Shown one piece after another: positions 16,629-25,613 of a stretch of DNA of 64,000 bases. Under the pieces are notes generated by a model. It worked only from the letters and a program-made list of their open reading frames with translations, did no database searches and was not told the origin of the DNA. The DNA is taken from positions 3,472,001 to 3,536,000 of the forward strand of contig OZ240237.1 in the NCBI GenBank assembly GCA_965198025.1. The letters run 5' to 3'. The position numbers were made by a program, and so were the translations under genes. Each line of letters starts with the position of its first letter. The first letter of the stretch is position 1. The DNA is from CAYWWM01 sp965198025 (GTDB lineage Bacteria; Acidobacteriota; Terriglobia; 2-12-FULL-54-10).

Positions 16629-18287
16629 TTATCTACAGGTGAAATTGCCGTGGACCCAGTTGGCCGGGTCGTTCTCTCCTCCGGTGGGACCGGTATAAAC
16701 GGCCTGCTGGGGGTAAGGGCAGAGCTTCCGCTCGTTGTCCACCCGCCCGTCGGTGCTGTGCGTGGCGACCAGAAAGTCCGGGGCTTTGCCGTTTTCCACC
16801 CAAGCCACCAGGGGTTCCAGTTTGTCCCATGTGTTCGGCCCCGGGCCGCCGCGACAATGACCCATTCCGGGTGCCATGAAGAGCCGTGCACTTTCGTGAG
16901 CGGAGTTCATGTCACCGCCAAAGGTGGACTTCACCACATCGTTGTAATAATCGATCACCGGTTCCGCCGGAATCTGCGCGTCCCCCCAGCCGTGATAGAG
17001 GATCAGCTTGCCGCCATTCGACTGGAGAAACCGGCCGAGGTTGGGATCCTTGGCGTCGAGGATCGAAGACATGAGCCTTCCTTTGCCTGCGGTCACGTCA
17101 TCCATGTTGAATTCCCACCACGCGACCTCCGGCGGGTTTGCGGTCTTGTCCAGCTTCTGCGAAAGGTCCGTCAGGCTCGGCGGCGGCACGCCCGGGTCTT
17201 CTTCGTAAAACAGGTAATTCATGTGATCGCCAGAGAAGCGGAGCTCGCCCGGTAGCATCTTGTTTCCGGCGTAAGGAATCAAATCGTCGGGCCAGGCAAA
17301 CTCCGACCCCAAGGCACGTCCTTTCAGGATCAGGGTGCCTTTGCTGTCGCGGGCGCCGCCGTAGATGGCCTGGATTGACTCGATCTGTGCCGTGGTGAAG
17401 CAGGTTTCCCCGTTGACGTTACCAGGACACATTGCGCTCGCGAGATCGACCTTCGGATCGAAGCGGCATACGAGCGGGTCCTGAATCACGCCGTCGCGGA
17501 TGCCGTCAACGGCGTCGCACTTCGCGAGCACGGCCTCGCGCAGGATGTCCACCTTTCTCACGCTGTCGAATTGGCCGTCGCCATTGGTGTCAAACGCCAG
17601 GTTGCCCAGGAAATCATCACGGAAGAGATGCTGCATGATGTAGAGATTGGCGGCATTTCTTTGCTGCAACAGAAAGGGCGCGTGTCCGGCGACGATTCCG
17701 TCGAAGTCGTAGGGGTAGCGCTGCGCGGCCATCAGCCCCTGCCGCCCGCCAGAGGAGCAGCCTTCATGGTAGGAATAACTTGGGTCCCTGCCATAGTAGT
17801 TCTGGAGCAGCGTCTTGGCCGCCTGGACCGTCAGATGCATGGCCCGGTGCCCGTAGTCAATCTCCGCCTGCCGGTTGTTGAACCCGAAGCTGGCGCCGGG
17901 TTGCACGCCGTTGTCGTGGCCGTTATTGCTGTTGGCAACCGCGTAGCCCTGGGTGAGCCGGGCGTCATCAAAATCGAGGTCGCCATCCATCCCGCCGTCA
18001 CCCTGGTACAGGAAGCGGCCATTCCAGTTCTGCGGCAGCGGAAGCTGTACATGGAAATGGATGCCCGGTTGGATAAGACCTCGCGCGTAACAGTATTGGG
18101 GCGTGGATTCCTTCGCGGGAACAAGGTTCGCCGAGAGGATCGTCAGGTTCCGGACCCCGGTCAGCATGGAACAGGCCTGCCCTTGATCCGAGGACGCGGA
18201 ATAGACATTTTGCGCAGCGAAGCAGTTCGAACCGGCCAGCACCAGGACTGCCAAGGAAACCATCGGAGAAAAACGATTTCGCGCCAT
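16629..18287 (-). CDS. Tannase/feruloyl esterase family protein
   Basis: 552 residues from ATG 18287 (AGGAG upstream). The signal peptide is cleaved near NCFAAQN. The CS-D-HC signature of the tannase family is complete: the nucleophile Ser next to Cys in EGCSSGGRQG near residue 165, Asp in YHGWGDAQIP near 450, and His-Cys in MAPGMGHCRGG near 490. A calcium-like loop (DTNGDGQFDS) is present. These secreted enzymes hydrolyse gallate or hydroxycinnamate esters of plant material. It interrupts the leuA-leuB pair on the same strand, with no functional link to leucine. Confidence 0.9.
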   Translation of the reverse strand: MARNRFSPMVSLAVLVLAGSNCFAAQNVYSASSDQGQACSMLTGVRNLTILSANLVPAKESTPQYCYARGLIQPGIHFHVQLPLPQNWNGRFLYQGDGGMDGDLDFDDARLTQGYAVANSNNGHDNGVQPGASFGFNNRQAEIDYGHRAMHLTVQAAKTLLQNYYGRDPSYSYHEGCSSGGRQGLMAAQRYPYDFDGIVAGHAPFLLQQRNAANLYIMQHLFRDDFLGNLAFDTNGDGQFDSVRKVDILREAVLAKCDAVDGIRDGVIQDPLVCRFDPKVDLASAMCPGNVNGETCFTTAQIESIQAIYGGARDSKGTLILKGRALGSEFAWPDDLIPYAGNKMLPGELRFSGDHMNYLFYEEDPGVPPPSLTDLSQKLDKTANPPEVAWWEFNMDDVTAGKGRLMSSILDAKDPNLGRFLQSNGGKLILYHGWGDAQIPAEPVIDYYNDVVKSTFGGDMNSAHESARLFMAPGMGHCRGGPGPNTWDKLEPLVAWVENGKAPDFLVATHSTDGRVDNERKLCPYPQQAVYTGPTGGENDPANWVHGNFTCR

Positions 18288-18485
18288 GACGTCTCGAGCT
18301 CCTTCCTCCCGGCGTTGACTCCGGGAGCGATCCGCTCCTGGAGGCGAGGCAGCCAGTCTGTGGGAAAAGATTGTACAGGAAACTCGCTCGCGCGGGTAGG
18401 TTAGGAACCGCATCACCGTCAAAACACGATGATTTCGACGGCCGAGGAGTCAGCCCCGGGTGCCTTTGTGGTTCAAAATCCGGGA

Positions 18486-19658
18486 TCAGGCGTTCGTGGG
18501 GAGCGGTTCTTCCATGTGCTGCAGAAGCCGCAGCAGGTCTTCGTCAAGGATGACTTTCTTGCGGTCGGCCAGCTCCGTGAAGCGGCGGTAGAGCTCGGCT
18601 AGCTGCGCCGGTTCCAAGCGGTGACCCAGCTCCTCGTAGCGCCGTTGCAAGGCGTGCTTGCCGCTGTGCTTGCCGAGGACCAGGCGGTTGGTCGGCACGC
18701 CCACCGACTGTGGAGTCATGATCTCGTAGGTGAGCGCAAGCTTCAGGACGCCGTCCTGATGAATCCCGGCCTCGTGAGCGAAAGCGTTGCGACCCACAAT
18801 GGCTTTGTTCGGCTGCACGTTAACGCCGATGATTTCGGAAAGCAACTGGCTGGTGGGGTAGAGCAGATCGGTGCGGATCGCGGTTCCCAGCGGGACTAGG
18901 TCGTTCCGGACGCGGAGCGCCATGACGATCTCTTCGAGTGCGGCGTTGCCGGCCCGCTCGCCGATTCCGTTGATGGTGCACTCAACCTGCCGCGCCCCGC
19001 TCTCGACCGCGGCGAGAGAATTCGCCACCGCTAGGCCAAGGTCGTCGTGGCAATGGACGCTCAGCGTCGGGCCCTCGCCGACGGCTTGGCGCACGTCCCG
19101 GACAATCTCCGCGTACTCGCGCGGCATAGTGTACCCGACCGTGTCGGGGATATTGAGCGTTGTCGCGCCCGCTTGGACCGCCGTCTGGAAGCACTGGCAA
19201 AGATAGGTGCGCTCGGTTCGTGTCGAGTCCTCGCAAGAGAATTCGACGTCGTCCACCAGGCTGCGCGCCAGGCGCACGGATTCGCCGATCTGCTGAAGAG
19301 CTTGCTCCCGGTCGAGCCGAAGTTTGTGTTGTAGGTGAATGTCCGAAGTGGCAAGGAATACGTGGATGCGGGACTTGTGCGCTGGTTCCAGGGCCTGTCC
19401 GGCGCGCTCGATGTCGGCACGCGCAGCCCGGGCCAGCGCTGCTACAGTGACCGACTTGCCGGCCTGCCCAGCCACCGCCCGAACCGCCTCAAAATCCCCG
19501 CTGGAGGCAATCGGGAACCCGGCTTCCAGTATGTCGACTCCCAGGTCTTCCAGTTGCCGGGCCATCCTCTTCTTTTCCTCGGTATTCATGCTGCAACCGG
19601 GAGACTGCTCGCCGTCCCGCAGCGTGGTGTCGAATACCTTGACTTTATCCTCAGCCAC
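18486..19658 (-). CDS. leuA: 2-isopropylmalate synthase, short form without regulatory domain
   Basis: 390 residues from a GTG at 19658 fixed by GGAGGAGG just upstream. Catalytic barrel motifs are clear: VFDTTLRDGEQSPGCSMN, the metal-binding HxH in LSVHCHDDLGLA, INGIGERAGNAALEE, and the second-domain motifs NAFAHEAGIHQDG and GKHSGKHAL. The enzyme condenses acetyl-CoA and 2-oxoisovalerate, the first step of leucine synthesis. Usual LeuA is about 510-520 residues with a C-terminal leucine-binding domain; this one ends at LLQHMEEPLPTNA before that domain. Feedback inhibition by leucine should therefore be lost unless another protein supplies it. Homocitrate- or citramalate-type activity cannot be fully excluded. 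Confidence 0.9.
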   Translation of the reverse strand: MAEDKVKVFDTTLRDGEQSPGCSMNTEEKKRMARQLEDLGVDILEAGFPIASSGDFEAVRAVAGQAGKSVTVAALARAARADIERAGQALEPAHKSRIHVFLATSDIHLQHKLRLDREQALQQIGESVRLARSLVDDVEFSCEDSTRTERTYLCQCFQTAVQAGATTLNIPDTVGYTMPREYAEIVRDVRQAVGEGPTLSVHCHDDLGLAVANSLAAVESGARQVECTINGIGERAGNAALEEIVMALRVRNDLVPLGTAIRTDLLYPTSQLLSEIIGVNVQPNKAIVGRNAFAHEAGIHQDGVLKLALTYEIMTPQSVGVPTNRLVLGKHSGKHALQRRYEELGHRLEPAQLAELYRRFTELADRKKVILDEDLLRLLQHMEEPLPTNA

Positions 19659-19760
19659 TGGAGCCTCCTCCCGTTCAACCGGACACCGGGACTCACGGAT
19701 TCCGGCCGCCAATCGCTCCTCACGGACTCTCGCATTGTGGGAGTCCGGATAAGTAGCGCA

Positions 19761-19789
19761 AGTATAGCAAAACGAGGATCGCGGAGCAA
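19761..19789 (-). promoter_or_regulatory. Putative leuA promoter
   Basis: Read on the minus strand, TTGCTC (19789-19784), a 17-base spacer, then an extended -10 TGCTATACT (TATACT at 19766-19761). Transcription would start near 19754, leaving a leader of about 95 bases that contains a CGGACTC/GAGTCCG hairpin before the GGAGGAGG of leuA. Confidence 0.55.
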
Positions 19790-19882
19790 TTTTATACAGC
19801 GGCATGACTATAAATTCTGTTAATATCGAGATGCTCCCAGGCAGCTTGTCGGCAATGCGCTCCCGGGAGGAATTCGCGACGC

Positions 19883-20764
19883 ATGGAACTCTCGCAACTC
19901 ACGATTTTTCGGACCGTTGCTTCGGAAAGGAGCTTCTCACGCGCGGCCGAGAAGCTCGCCCGCACGCAACCGGCCATCAGCCTGGCGGTCCAGCGCCTGG
20001 AGAGCGAAATCGGCGAAAAGCTTCTCGACCGGTCCCTCAAGAACCGCACCCTGACCGACACCGGAAAAGTGGTTTACGAATACGCCCATAAGTTCGAGAA
20101 CCTTCGCCGCGAGATGCTGAACTCGCTGTCCGAGCTGCGCGAAAAGCAGACCGGCAAGCTCATCATCGGCGCCAACGAAAGCGGCGCGCTCTACCTGTTA
20201 ACTCACATCCGGGCCTTCCGACAGCTCTACCCGGGGGTACAAGTTGAGGTCCGCCGCTCGCTCTCGCGCAACATCCCTGACGAGGTCCTGGCCAACGCGA
20301 TCGATCTTGGCGTCGTTAGCTACAAGCCAAGCAACCGGAACCTCCACACGACCGTGATCTACAACGACGCCATCGCGTTCATCGTGCACCCGGACCACCC
20401 ATTCGCCGCCCGCCGGCAGATTTCCATCCGCGACCTGGGCGCCGAGACGGTAATCGCGCACAATATCACCTCGCCCTATCGCCAGATTGTGCTGGATGCC
20501 TTCCGGAAATATCAGGTCCTGCTGCGCATGGACCTCGAAATGCCGACCATCGAGACGATCAAGAAGATGGTTCAGGACCGCATGGGAGTGGCGTTTGTCC
20601 CACGGATGTGCGTGCAATCGGAGGTGGCCTCAAGCCAACTTGTCGAAGTCCCGGTGCGGGAGCTCCAGGTCGCCCGCAAGATCCACCTGGTTTACCCCGC
20701 ACGGCGGCATCTTCCCCACGCTGCACGGTCTTTTCTGGAACTGGTCAAGACGGCCGGACAATAG
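19883..20764 (+). CDS. LysR-family transcriptional regulator
   Basis: 293 residues from ATG 19883 with GGGAGG upstream. The N-terminal winged helix-turn-helix is typical (LSQLTIFRTVASERSFSRAA, TQPAISLAVQRLE), followed by the two-lobed effector domain (about 90-290). It is transcribed divergently from leuA with 224 bases between starts, the classical LysR arrangement, so leucine-related control or control of a neighbour is plausible. The effector is unknown. Confidence 0.9.
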   Translation: MELSQLTIFRTVASERSFSRAAEKLARTQPAISLAVQRLESEIGEKLLDRSLKNRTLTDTGKVVYEYAHKFENLRREMLNSLSELREKQTGKLIIGANESGALYLLTHIRAFRQLYPGVQVEVRRSLSRNIPDEVLANAIDLGVVSYKPSNRNLHTTVIYNDAIAFIVHPDHPFAARRQISIRDLGAETVIAHNITSPYRQIVLDAFRKYQVLLRMDLEMPTIETIKKMVQDRMGVAFVPRMCVQSEVASSQLVEVPVRELQVARKIHLVYPARRHLPHAARSFLELVKTAGQ

Positions 20765-20773
20765 ACCTCTGAT

Positions 20774-21328
20774 TCAGCTTTGATCGCTGTACGTCCTTTC
20801 CAGCAACCGTTCGAAGATTTCCGGAAACAATCCTTCGATCCGGACGGATAGCTCGTTGCGGACGGAGCGGAATGCTTCCAGACGCTCTTCTTCAGTACCT
20901 TCGGTTGCGGCGGGGTCCGTAAGCGGCCAATGAAGATGCCGCGCTGTGCCGGGGAAGCTCGGACACCTCCCTTGCGCGTCATCACAAAGGGTGATCACGT
21001 AGTCAAAGTCCTGCTCTGGGAAAGGCTGGAGGGACTTCGAACGCTGGGCGGAAATGTCCACGTCGATCTCTCGCATTGCCAAAATGGCATTCGGGTGCAC
21101 CGGCTTGGGGTCGGTCCCGGCGCTCGCCACCTCGACCACAGGCGTGGGAACCGCCCGGCGCAGCAAGGCTTCCGCCATTTGCAAGCGGCATGAATTGCCC
21201 GTACAAAGAAACAGGACCCTGACAGGCTGCACTTCCTTCTCTACCATTCCCCACGGAAATGTCTGTCCGGACGCTATTGTTCCCTGAATGCCCTCCAAAG
21301 CCAAGGTTTCACTGAAATCCTGCTTCAT
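20774..21328 (-). CDS. arsC: Thioredoxin-linked arsenate reductase (ArsC, LMW-phosphatase fold)
   Basis: 184 residues from ATG 21328 (AGGA upstream); an internal ATG at 21247 gives the usual shorter form. The P-loop is FLCTGNSCRLQMAEA near residue 40 (CX5R). The redox cysteine pair sits in TLCDDAQGRCPSFP near 115, as in Staphylococcus aureus ArsC, so this is an arsenate reductase rather than a tyrosine phosphatase. It reduces arsenate to arsenite for efflux. No arsB, acr3 or arsR is adjacent. The N-terminal 30 residues are an unusual extension if the long start is used. Confidence 0.85.
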   Translation of the reverse strand: MKQDFSETLALEGIQGTIASGQTFPWGMVEKEVQPVRVLFLCTGNSCRLQMAEALLRRAVPTPVVEVASAGTDPKPVHPNAILAMREIDVDISAQRSKSLQPFPEQDFDYVITLCDDAQGRCPSFPGTARHLHWPLTDPAATEGTEEERLEAFRSVRNELSVRIEGLFPEIFERLLERTYSDQS

Positions 21329-21379
21329 GGATCTTGGTCCTGAGTGACTGCTTCCGAGGGATGAGGGTCAGTGGAACGC

Positions 21380-21781
21380 CTATCTCGCTGCCCGCAACGA
21401 CCGGGCCCTTCCCGACTCAAGGGCATGTTCGAGTACCGCCGGCACGGAGTACTCCTGCGACGGCGCCGGCAATAGGTCGAACGCACCCGCCTCGAGCACT
21501 TCTGTCCATTCTTGGGTCCCTTCATCAACGGCGCCGGTCTGGCTCACAACGATGGCCGGCGTCGATACGCGGCGCGCCTGGAGTTCCTGGAGCGCTTCGC
21601 GCCAGGTGCCATCGGAAAATTCCTGCTCGCACAGGACTGCGTCATACTCCCCGCCCTGTAACAGCCGGACCATGTCCGGGACGTTTGCGGCCTCGGCAAC
21701 GCTGGCGCGCTGCCGCAGAATCTCCTTCAGACGGGTCTCTCCGCTCTGGCCCGCCAGCAGGACTTGTGGTTTGTTCATCAT
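21380..21781 (-). CDS. Degenerate response-regulator receiver-like protein
   Basis: 133 residues from ATG 21781 with AAGGGG upstream; a second ATG follows directly. The pattern of a CheY-like receiver is recognisable (PQVLLAGQSGETRLKEIL, GGEYDAVLCEQEF, VSTPAIVVSQTGAVDEGT, VLEAGAFDLLPAP). The residue at the phospho-acceptor position (after YDAVLC) is Glu rather than Asp, and the conserved Lys near the end (KP) is replaced. It is probably a phosphorylation-independent or locked-on signalling domain. It sits between arsC and a divergent LysR gene. Confidence 0.7.
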   Translation of the reverse strand: MMNKPQVLLAGQSGETRLKEILRQRASVAEAANVPDMVRLLQGGEYDAVLCEQEFSDGTWREALQELQARRVSTPAIVVSQTGAVDEGTQEWTEVLEAGAFDLLPAPSQEYSVPAVLEHALESGRARSLRAAR

Positions 21782-21860
21782 CACTTGTTTCCCCTTTTTT
21801 CTCCATTCCACAATATCCCGTTGACAGAGGCGCGGGAAACACACATAATTTGCGTGATTG

Positions 21861-21881
21861 CTATTCTATTTTAGAGAATAG
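21861..21881. promoter_or_regulatory. Palindromic operator upstream of the second LysR gene
   Basis: CTATTCT (21861-21867), seven bases, AGAATAG (21875-21881): a perfect dyad of LysR-box size in an AT-rich gap, 65 bases before the LysR start. Half-site words ATTCT recur at about 21896 and 21911. It probably binds the LysR product and serves both divergent genes. Confidence 0.55.
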
Positions 21882-21945
21882 AAATACGAATAATTATTCT
21901 GCAATTGTATATTCTATTGTTTGCGTATGCGGAATGAGGTAAGCA

Positions 21946-22860
21946 ATGGAGTTCTATCAGTTGGAATATCTGTGCGCAGTCGCCAACTACGGTGGATACA
22001 ACCAGGCGGCGCGGCATCTCTACCGTGTCCCCAGTGCAGTCAAGCGGGGCGTGGCGCTGCTTGAAGAAGAGATCGGCGTTCCTTTCTTGCATCGCGACGG
22101 CCGTGCCGTTCGGCTCACGCAGGAAGGAAACGAATTCGTCCGCTGGGCCCGTAGCGCCTTGGCCAGCCGCTCGGAGATGATGGATCGCATCCGTACCAAG
22201 GGGCCGTTGCGCGGGCGCGTGGTGGTCGCCGCCGGACAGGCGATCCTGAATAAGTCCCTGCCCCGTCTCAAGACGTTCATGAACCAGCATCCGCAAGTCG
22301 AAATCCTGATTTTGCGCCGCAGAGGGTTTGAGATTGGCCCTCTGATTGAGCAGAGAGAAGCCGACTTTGGATACCTGCCAAGCGAAGCCTGCCCTCCGGC
22401 GCTTCACTGGCACCGCGCCATCGAGCTCAGGATGCTGCTGGCGATTCCGCGGCGCCATCCGCTGGCGCGCAAGCGCAGCATCACGCTTCGAGACTTGAGC
22501 CGCGTTCCCCTGATCCTGCCCGACCGCCAAGCCTCTTCCGGACGGCGCATACACCGCGCCTTCCAGGAACATGAATTGGAATACCGCACGCTGGTCGAGA
22601 CCGGTGACTCCCGGCTGCTGCTCAGCTTCGGCAGGGCTGGATTGGGGGTGAGCATCCTGCAGGAACAGGAAATCAGCCACGACACGCGCAAGCTGGTTAA
22701 GATTCTGGATGTCAGCCGCCTGTTTGGAAAACAGGTGGAAGGAATCGCCTGGCGCAAGCGGGGTTATCTGCCCGAGGTCGCCAGGCAGCTCATGGGGGCC
22801 CTGGTTCCCGATGCCCCCATCAGTCTCTCCTCCACGGCGGAAGAGAACAACTGGCCGTAG
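21946..22860 (+). CDS. LysR-family transcriptional regulator (CysB/CynR-like)
   Basis: 304 residues from ATG 21946. The DNA-binding domain is slightly divergent (MEFYQLEYLCAVANYGGYNQ, then VPSAVKRGVALLEEEIG, where Ala-Val replaces the more usual Ala-Ile/Leu-S). The effector domain runs from about 90 to 290. It is divergent from the receiver-like gene, with a clear palindrome between them. The target may be that gene and arsC. The effector is unknown. Confidence 0.88.
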   Translation: MEFYQLEYLCAVANYGGYNQAARHLYRVPSAVKRGVALLEEEIGVPFLHRDGRAVRLTQEGNEFVRWARSALASRSEMMDRIRTKGPLRGRVVVAAGQAILNKSLPRLKTFMNQHPQVEILILRRRGFEIGPLIEQREADFGYLPSEACPPALHWHRAIELRMLLAIPRRHPLARKRSITLRDLSRVPLILPDRQASSGRRIHRAFQEHELEYRTLVETGDSRLLLSFGRAGLGVSILQEQEISHDTRKLVKILDVSRLFGKQVEGIAWRKRGYLPEVARQLMGALVPDAPISLSSTAEENNWP

Positions 22861-22989
22861 CGTTCCTCGCTCCGCACAAGTTGCCCTCCTTCACGGATTT
22901 CCCGATCACTGCCTCGCGCGATTCCTCGGAGGAAGCCAGCCGCTGGCCGTGGTCGGGACCAATTTCGTGCAGGTTCCGGCACACCCGCT

Positions 22990-23745
22990 TTAACCTTGGA
23001 GCCGAACCAGCGAATCCTTGATGCTGGGCTTCAGGCCGTTCTCAATGTCTTTGCGGCGCAACTGGTGGAACTGGGTGAGAATCTGGTTGGCTTTGGCCAG
23101 CGTAGCAATCCGCTCCGCGTAGGCTTCAATTTTCGCTCCCGGGAACGCCCACAGCCCAATATCGTCGCGTAATGTGTTCATGTATGCGCGCGCCCCGCAG
23201 CAACCGAGGCTCATGGCAGCCTTGCCGGTATTGGCGACCTGAGGGACTACGGCACATGCCGGACGCCCGAGCACTGGAGGAACCCCGGCCTCGGCCTGCT
23301 GGGCGGCTTCCGTCAGAATCAATCCCTGTTGTGCATCCGCCAGCAGCAGTACGACGTCGGGCTGCGCCGGCGCTTCGGCCAGCGGCGAATAGACCACGTG
23401 TTTCGGTTCCTTTTGCAGTACCGGGATGTTCGGCAGATCCTCGGGGCGAACGTACCCCAAATCTCCAAACACTTTCAGGCAGTCGTTCAAATCAGCCTCT
23501 TGTTCGGGTGTGCTGATGGGCATGTGATGGGTGTACATCCCGACGACGCAGTTCTGATGGTCGGCGACCGAGGTGGAGAAGGACTTCTGCGATCCTTCCT
23601 CCCAGAAAAAGCATCCAGCGGTGGCCGGTCCGGAGTGGGCGGCGACGCCTGCGGGAGGGGTATCAGTCAGGCAAATGGCGATGGGCGGGACCCGAAGGTT
23701 CAGCGCCTCGGTCAAGGTTTTGGCGATGGTGGCGTATTGGCTCAT
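22990..23745 (-). CDS. DUF169 family protein
   Basis: 251 residues from ATG 23745 with GGGAG upstream. Features of DUF169: LRVPPIAICLTDTPP near the N-terminus, GCFFWEEG and HQNCVVGMYTHHM with cysteines, VVYSPLAEAPAQPDVVLL, and the glycine/cysteine motif MSLGCCGARAY near residue 180. The conserved cysteines suggest a metal or redox role, but none is established. It is monocistronic on the minus strand. Confidence 0.82.
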   Translation of the reverse strand: MSQYATIAKTLTEALNLRVPPIAICLTDTPPAGVAAHSGPATAGCFFWEEGSQKSFSTSVADHQNCVVGMYTHHMPISTPEQEADLNDCLKVFGDLGYVRPEDLPNIPVLQKEPKHVVYSPLAEAPAQPDVVLLLADAQQGLILTEAAQQAEAGVPPVLGRPACAVVPQVANTGKAAMSLGCCGARAYMNTLRDDIGLWAFPGAKIEAYAERIATLAKANQILTQFHQLRRKDIENGLKPSIKDSLVRLQG

Positions 23746-23834
23746 AGAAACACTCCCGAAATCGATAAACTAGGCTAACTTTCAAGCCTACACTACACTA
23801 CAATCTTTTCTCGCTGAGGTAAAGAGGGCCTTTC

Positions 23835-25217
23835 TCAGACTGCCGCCTGCCCGGCCAGATTCTCCCAGAACCGCGCCACCGCGCGGATGCCGGCAAAGAA
23901 ATTCGGTAGGTGGAATTTCTCATTGGGCGAGTGAAGGCGGTCGTCCGGAAGCCCGAAGCCCATCAACGCTACCGGAATGCCGAGCGATTGCCGGATGCGA
24001 GCCACGATTGGGATGGAGCCGCCCCCGCGCACGTAGACGGCCGGTTTGCCGAAGGTCTCGGCCAGAGCCTTCGCCGCAGCCGCGATCGCCGGATCCGAAG
24101 GTGGCATCAGCACCGGCTCAGCCGTGCCGTGCGTATTCATCGCCACGCGCAAGCCAGGCGGTGTGAGCCGTTCGACCGTGCTCCGAAACGCCGCCAAAAT
24201 CTTCTCCGGGTCCTGCCGTGGCACCAGCCGCATGCTGACTTTCGCCGAAGCCTTAGCCGGAATCACAGTCTTTGCTCCCTCGCCCATGAAGCCGCCGACG
24301 ATTCCATGAACTTCGAACGTGGGCCGCGCCCAAAGCCGCTCCAGAACGGAGTAGCCTTCTTCCCCCACCAGAGACTGGGCGCCGACTCGGGCCCGCAGGA
24401 ACTCCGTTTCGTCGAACGGCAGCCGGGACCACGATTGTCTCTCTTCGGGTGACGGGGCCTCTACGTCGTCGTAGAACTCTGGAATGCGGACGCGATAGTC
24501 GGAGGTCAGGAGTTCCGAGACGATGCGAGTGAGGCCGAGAAGCGGATTCGGCGCAGCCCCGCCGAAGATCCCGGAGTGCAGGTCGTGTGCCGCGCCCGTC
24601 GCTGTGAGTTCGACATAAAGCATCCCGCGCAGGCCAATGCAGAGCGTCGGCAAGCCCGGCGCGAACATCTCCGTGTCCGAGATCAACGCCGCGTCGCTGC
24701 GCAGTTTTGCGGGATTCTCCGCCACGTAGCGGTCCACCGCCTCCCCGCCGACTTCCTCCTCGCCTTCGATCAGGAACTTGACGTTCACCGGCAGGCGGCC
24801 TGTCGTCTTGAGAAGCGATTCGGCCGCTTTCACGTGGATGTACATCTGCCCTTTGTCATCGGCCGCCCCGCGCGCATAGATGTTTCCGTCGCGGATCGAA
24901 GGCTCGAACGGCGGCGTGACCCATTCGTCCAGCGGGTCGGGCGGCTGCACGTCGTAGTGCCCGTAGCACAATACCGTCGGCTTGCCCGGTGCCTTCATCC
25001 ACTCGCCGTAGACCAGTGGATTCCCGTCCGACGCGATGCGCTCCACGTTCTCGATCCCCGCCCCGCGCAGCCGCTCCGCCACGAACTCGCACGCGCGTTC
25101 GACATCCGGCTTGTGCTCGGGCAACGTGCTCACGCTCGGAATCGAGAGAAACGCCTTGAGCTCGTCAAGAAACTGCTCGTGGAAACTCTCGATGTAGGGA
25201 TCCACCGTGAAACTCAT
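23835..25217 (-). CDS. M20 family dipeptidase
   Basis: 460 residues from ATG 25217. Metal-site motifs of the M20 dizinc peptidases are present: LCYGHYDVQPPDP near residue 82, GAADDKGQMY near 115, IEGEEEVGGE with the catalytic Glu near 150, SDTEMFAPG near 180, and a C-terminal His in HSPNEKFHLPNF. The lid domain (AAHDLHSGIFGGAAPNPL) fits the cytosolic nonspecific dipeptidase/carnosinase subgroup. No signal peptide, so it should be cytoplasmic and recycle dipeptides. Confidence 0.92.
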   Translation of the reverse strand: MSFTVDPYIESFHEQFLDELKAFLSIPSVSTLPEHKPDVERACEFVAERLRGAGIENVERIASDGNPLVYGEWMKAPGKPTVLCYGHYDVQPPDPLDEWVTPPFEPSIRDGNIYARGAADDKGQMYIHVKAAESLLKTTGRLPVNVKFLIEGEEEVGGEAVDRYVAENPAKLRSDAALISDTEMFAPGLPTLCIGLRGMLYVELTATGAAHDLHSGIFGGAAPNPLLGLTRIVSELLTSDYRVRIPEFYDDVEAPSPEERQSWSRLPFDETEFLRARVGAQSLVGEEGYSVLERLWARPTFEVHGIVGGFMGEGAKTVIPAKASAKVSMRLVPRQDPEKILAAFRSTVERLTPPGLRVAMNTHGTAEPVLMPPSDPAIAAAAKALAETFGKPAVYVRGGGSIPIVARIRQSLGIPVALMGFGLPDDRLHSPNEKFHLPNFFAGIRAVARFWENLAGQAAV

Positions 25218-25259
25218 CCGCGCAGCCTCCAACACATCAAGCAGAAGTATAGCGTGTGC

Positions 25260-25291
25260 CATCCCGAGGAGCGAAGCGGCGAGGGATCTGC
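25260..25291. repeat. Dispersed CCC..GCG.AGCG..GGG intergenic repeat, copy 2
   Basis: CATCCCGAGGAGCGAAGCGG then CGAGGGATCTGC, a dyad (ATCCC/GGGAT) like the copy at 14064. It lies upstream of the M20 start. Confidence 0.5.
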
Positions 25292-25314
25292 TCAAGTATG
25301 AACTGTCGTCCCAA

Positions 25315-25584
25315 TCACTGCTTCCCGGGGAAGTGTCTTTTTGGAAAGTATCCCAAGAGACTGTTCGTTGCGTATTCCTGAACCCAAGGATCGGGATGGC
25401 GGAGATATCGCAATAGGATTGCGAACACCGAGTCATCCGGATAGGCCGGCAACGACGGCAGGAAATCGCTGAGCAGATCCTCTGCGTTTGTCGGGGCGGA
25501 TCCGCTTCGCCTTCGCAGCCAAGCCCGCCGCTCTGCTTCCAAGTAGGGGAAAATTTCGATCTCTGTCCAAGATGCCTGGACCAT
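25315..25584 (-). CDS. Small hypothetical protein, possibly a gene fragment
   Basis: 89 residues from ATG 25584. The end (LLRYLRHPDPWVQEYATNSL) looks like a HEAT-type helix pair, and the composition is protein-like, unlike the flanking repeat DNA. The frame runs further upstream into repeats, so this may be the C-terminal remnant of a longer gene. No family recognised. It lies in the repeat-rich stretch between the M20 gene and the broken isochorismatase-family gene. Confidence 0.4.
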   Translation of the reverse strand: MVQASWTEIEIFPYLEAERRAWLRRRSGSAPTNAEDLLSDFLPSLPAYPDDSVFAILLRYLRHPDPWVQEYATNSLLGYFPKRHFPGKQ

Positions 25585-25613
25585 TTTCAGCGTTGCTGTA
25601 TAGCCCGCAGCTA

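Noticed and set aside
17571..18404. Open frame of 277 codons opposite the tannase gene
   Set aside because: The tannase frame carries the complete CS-D-HC set; the opposite frame is a shadow.
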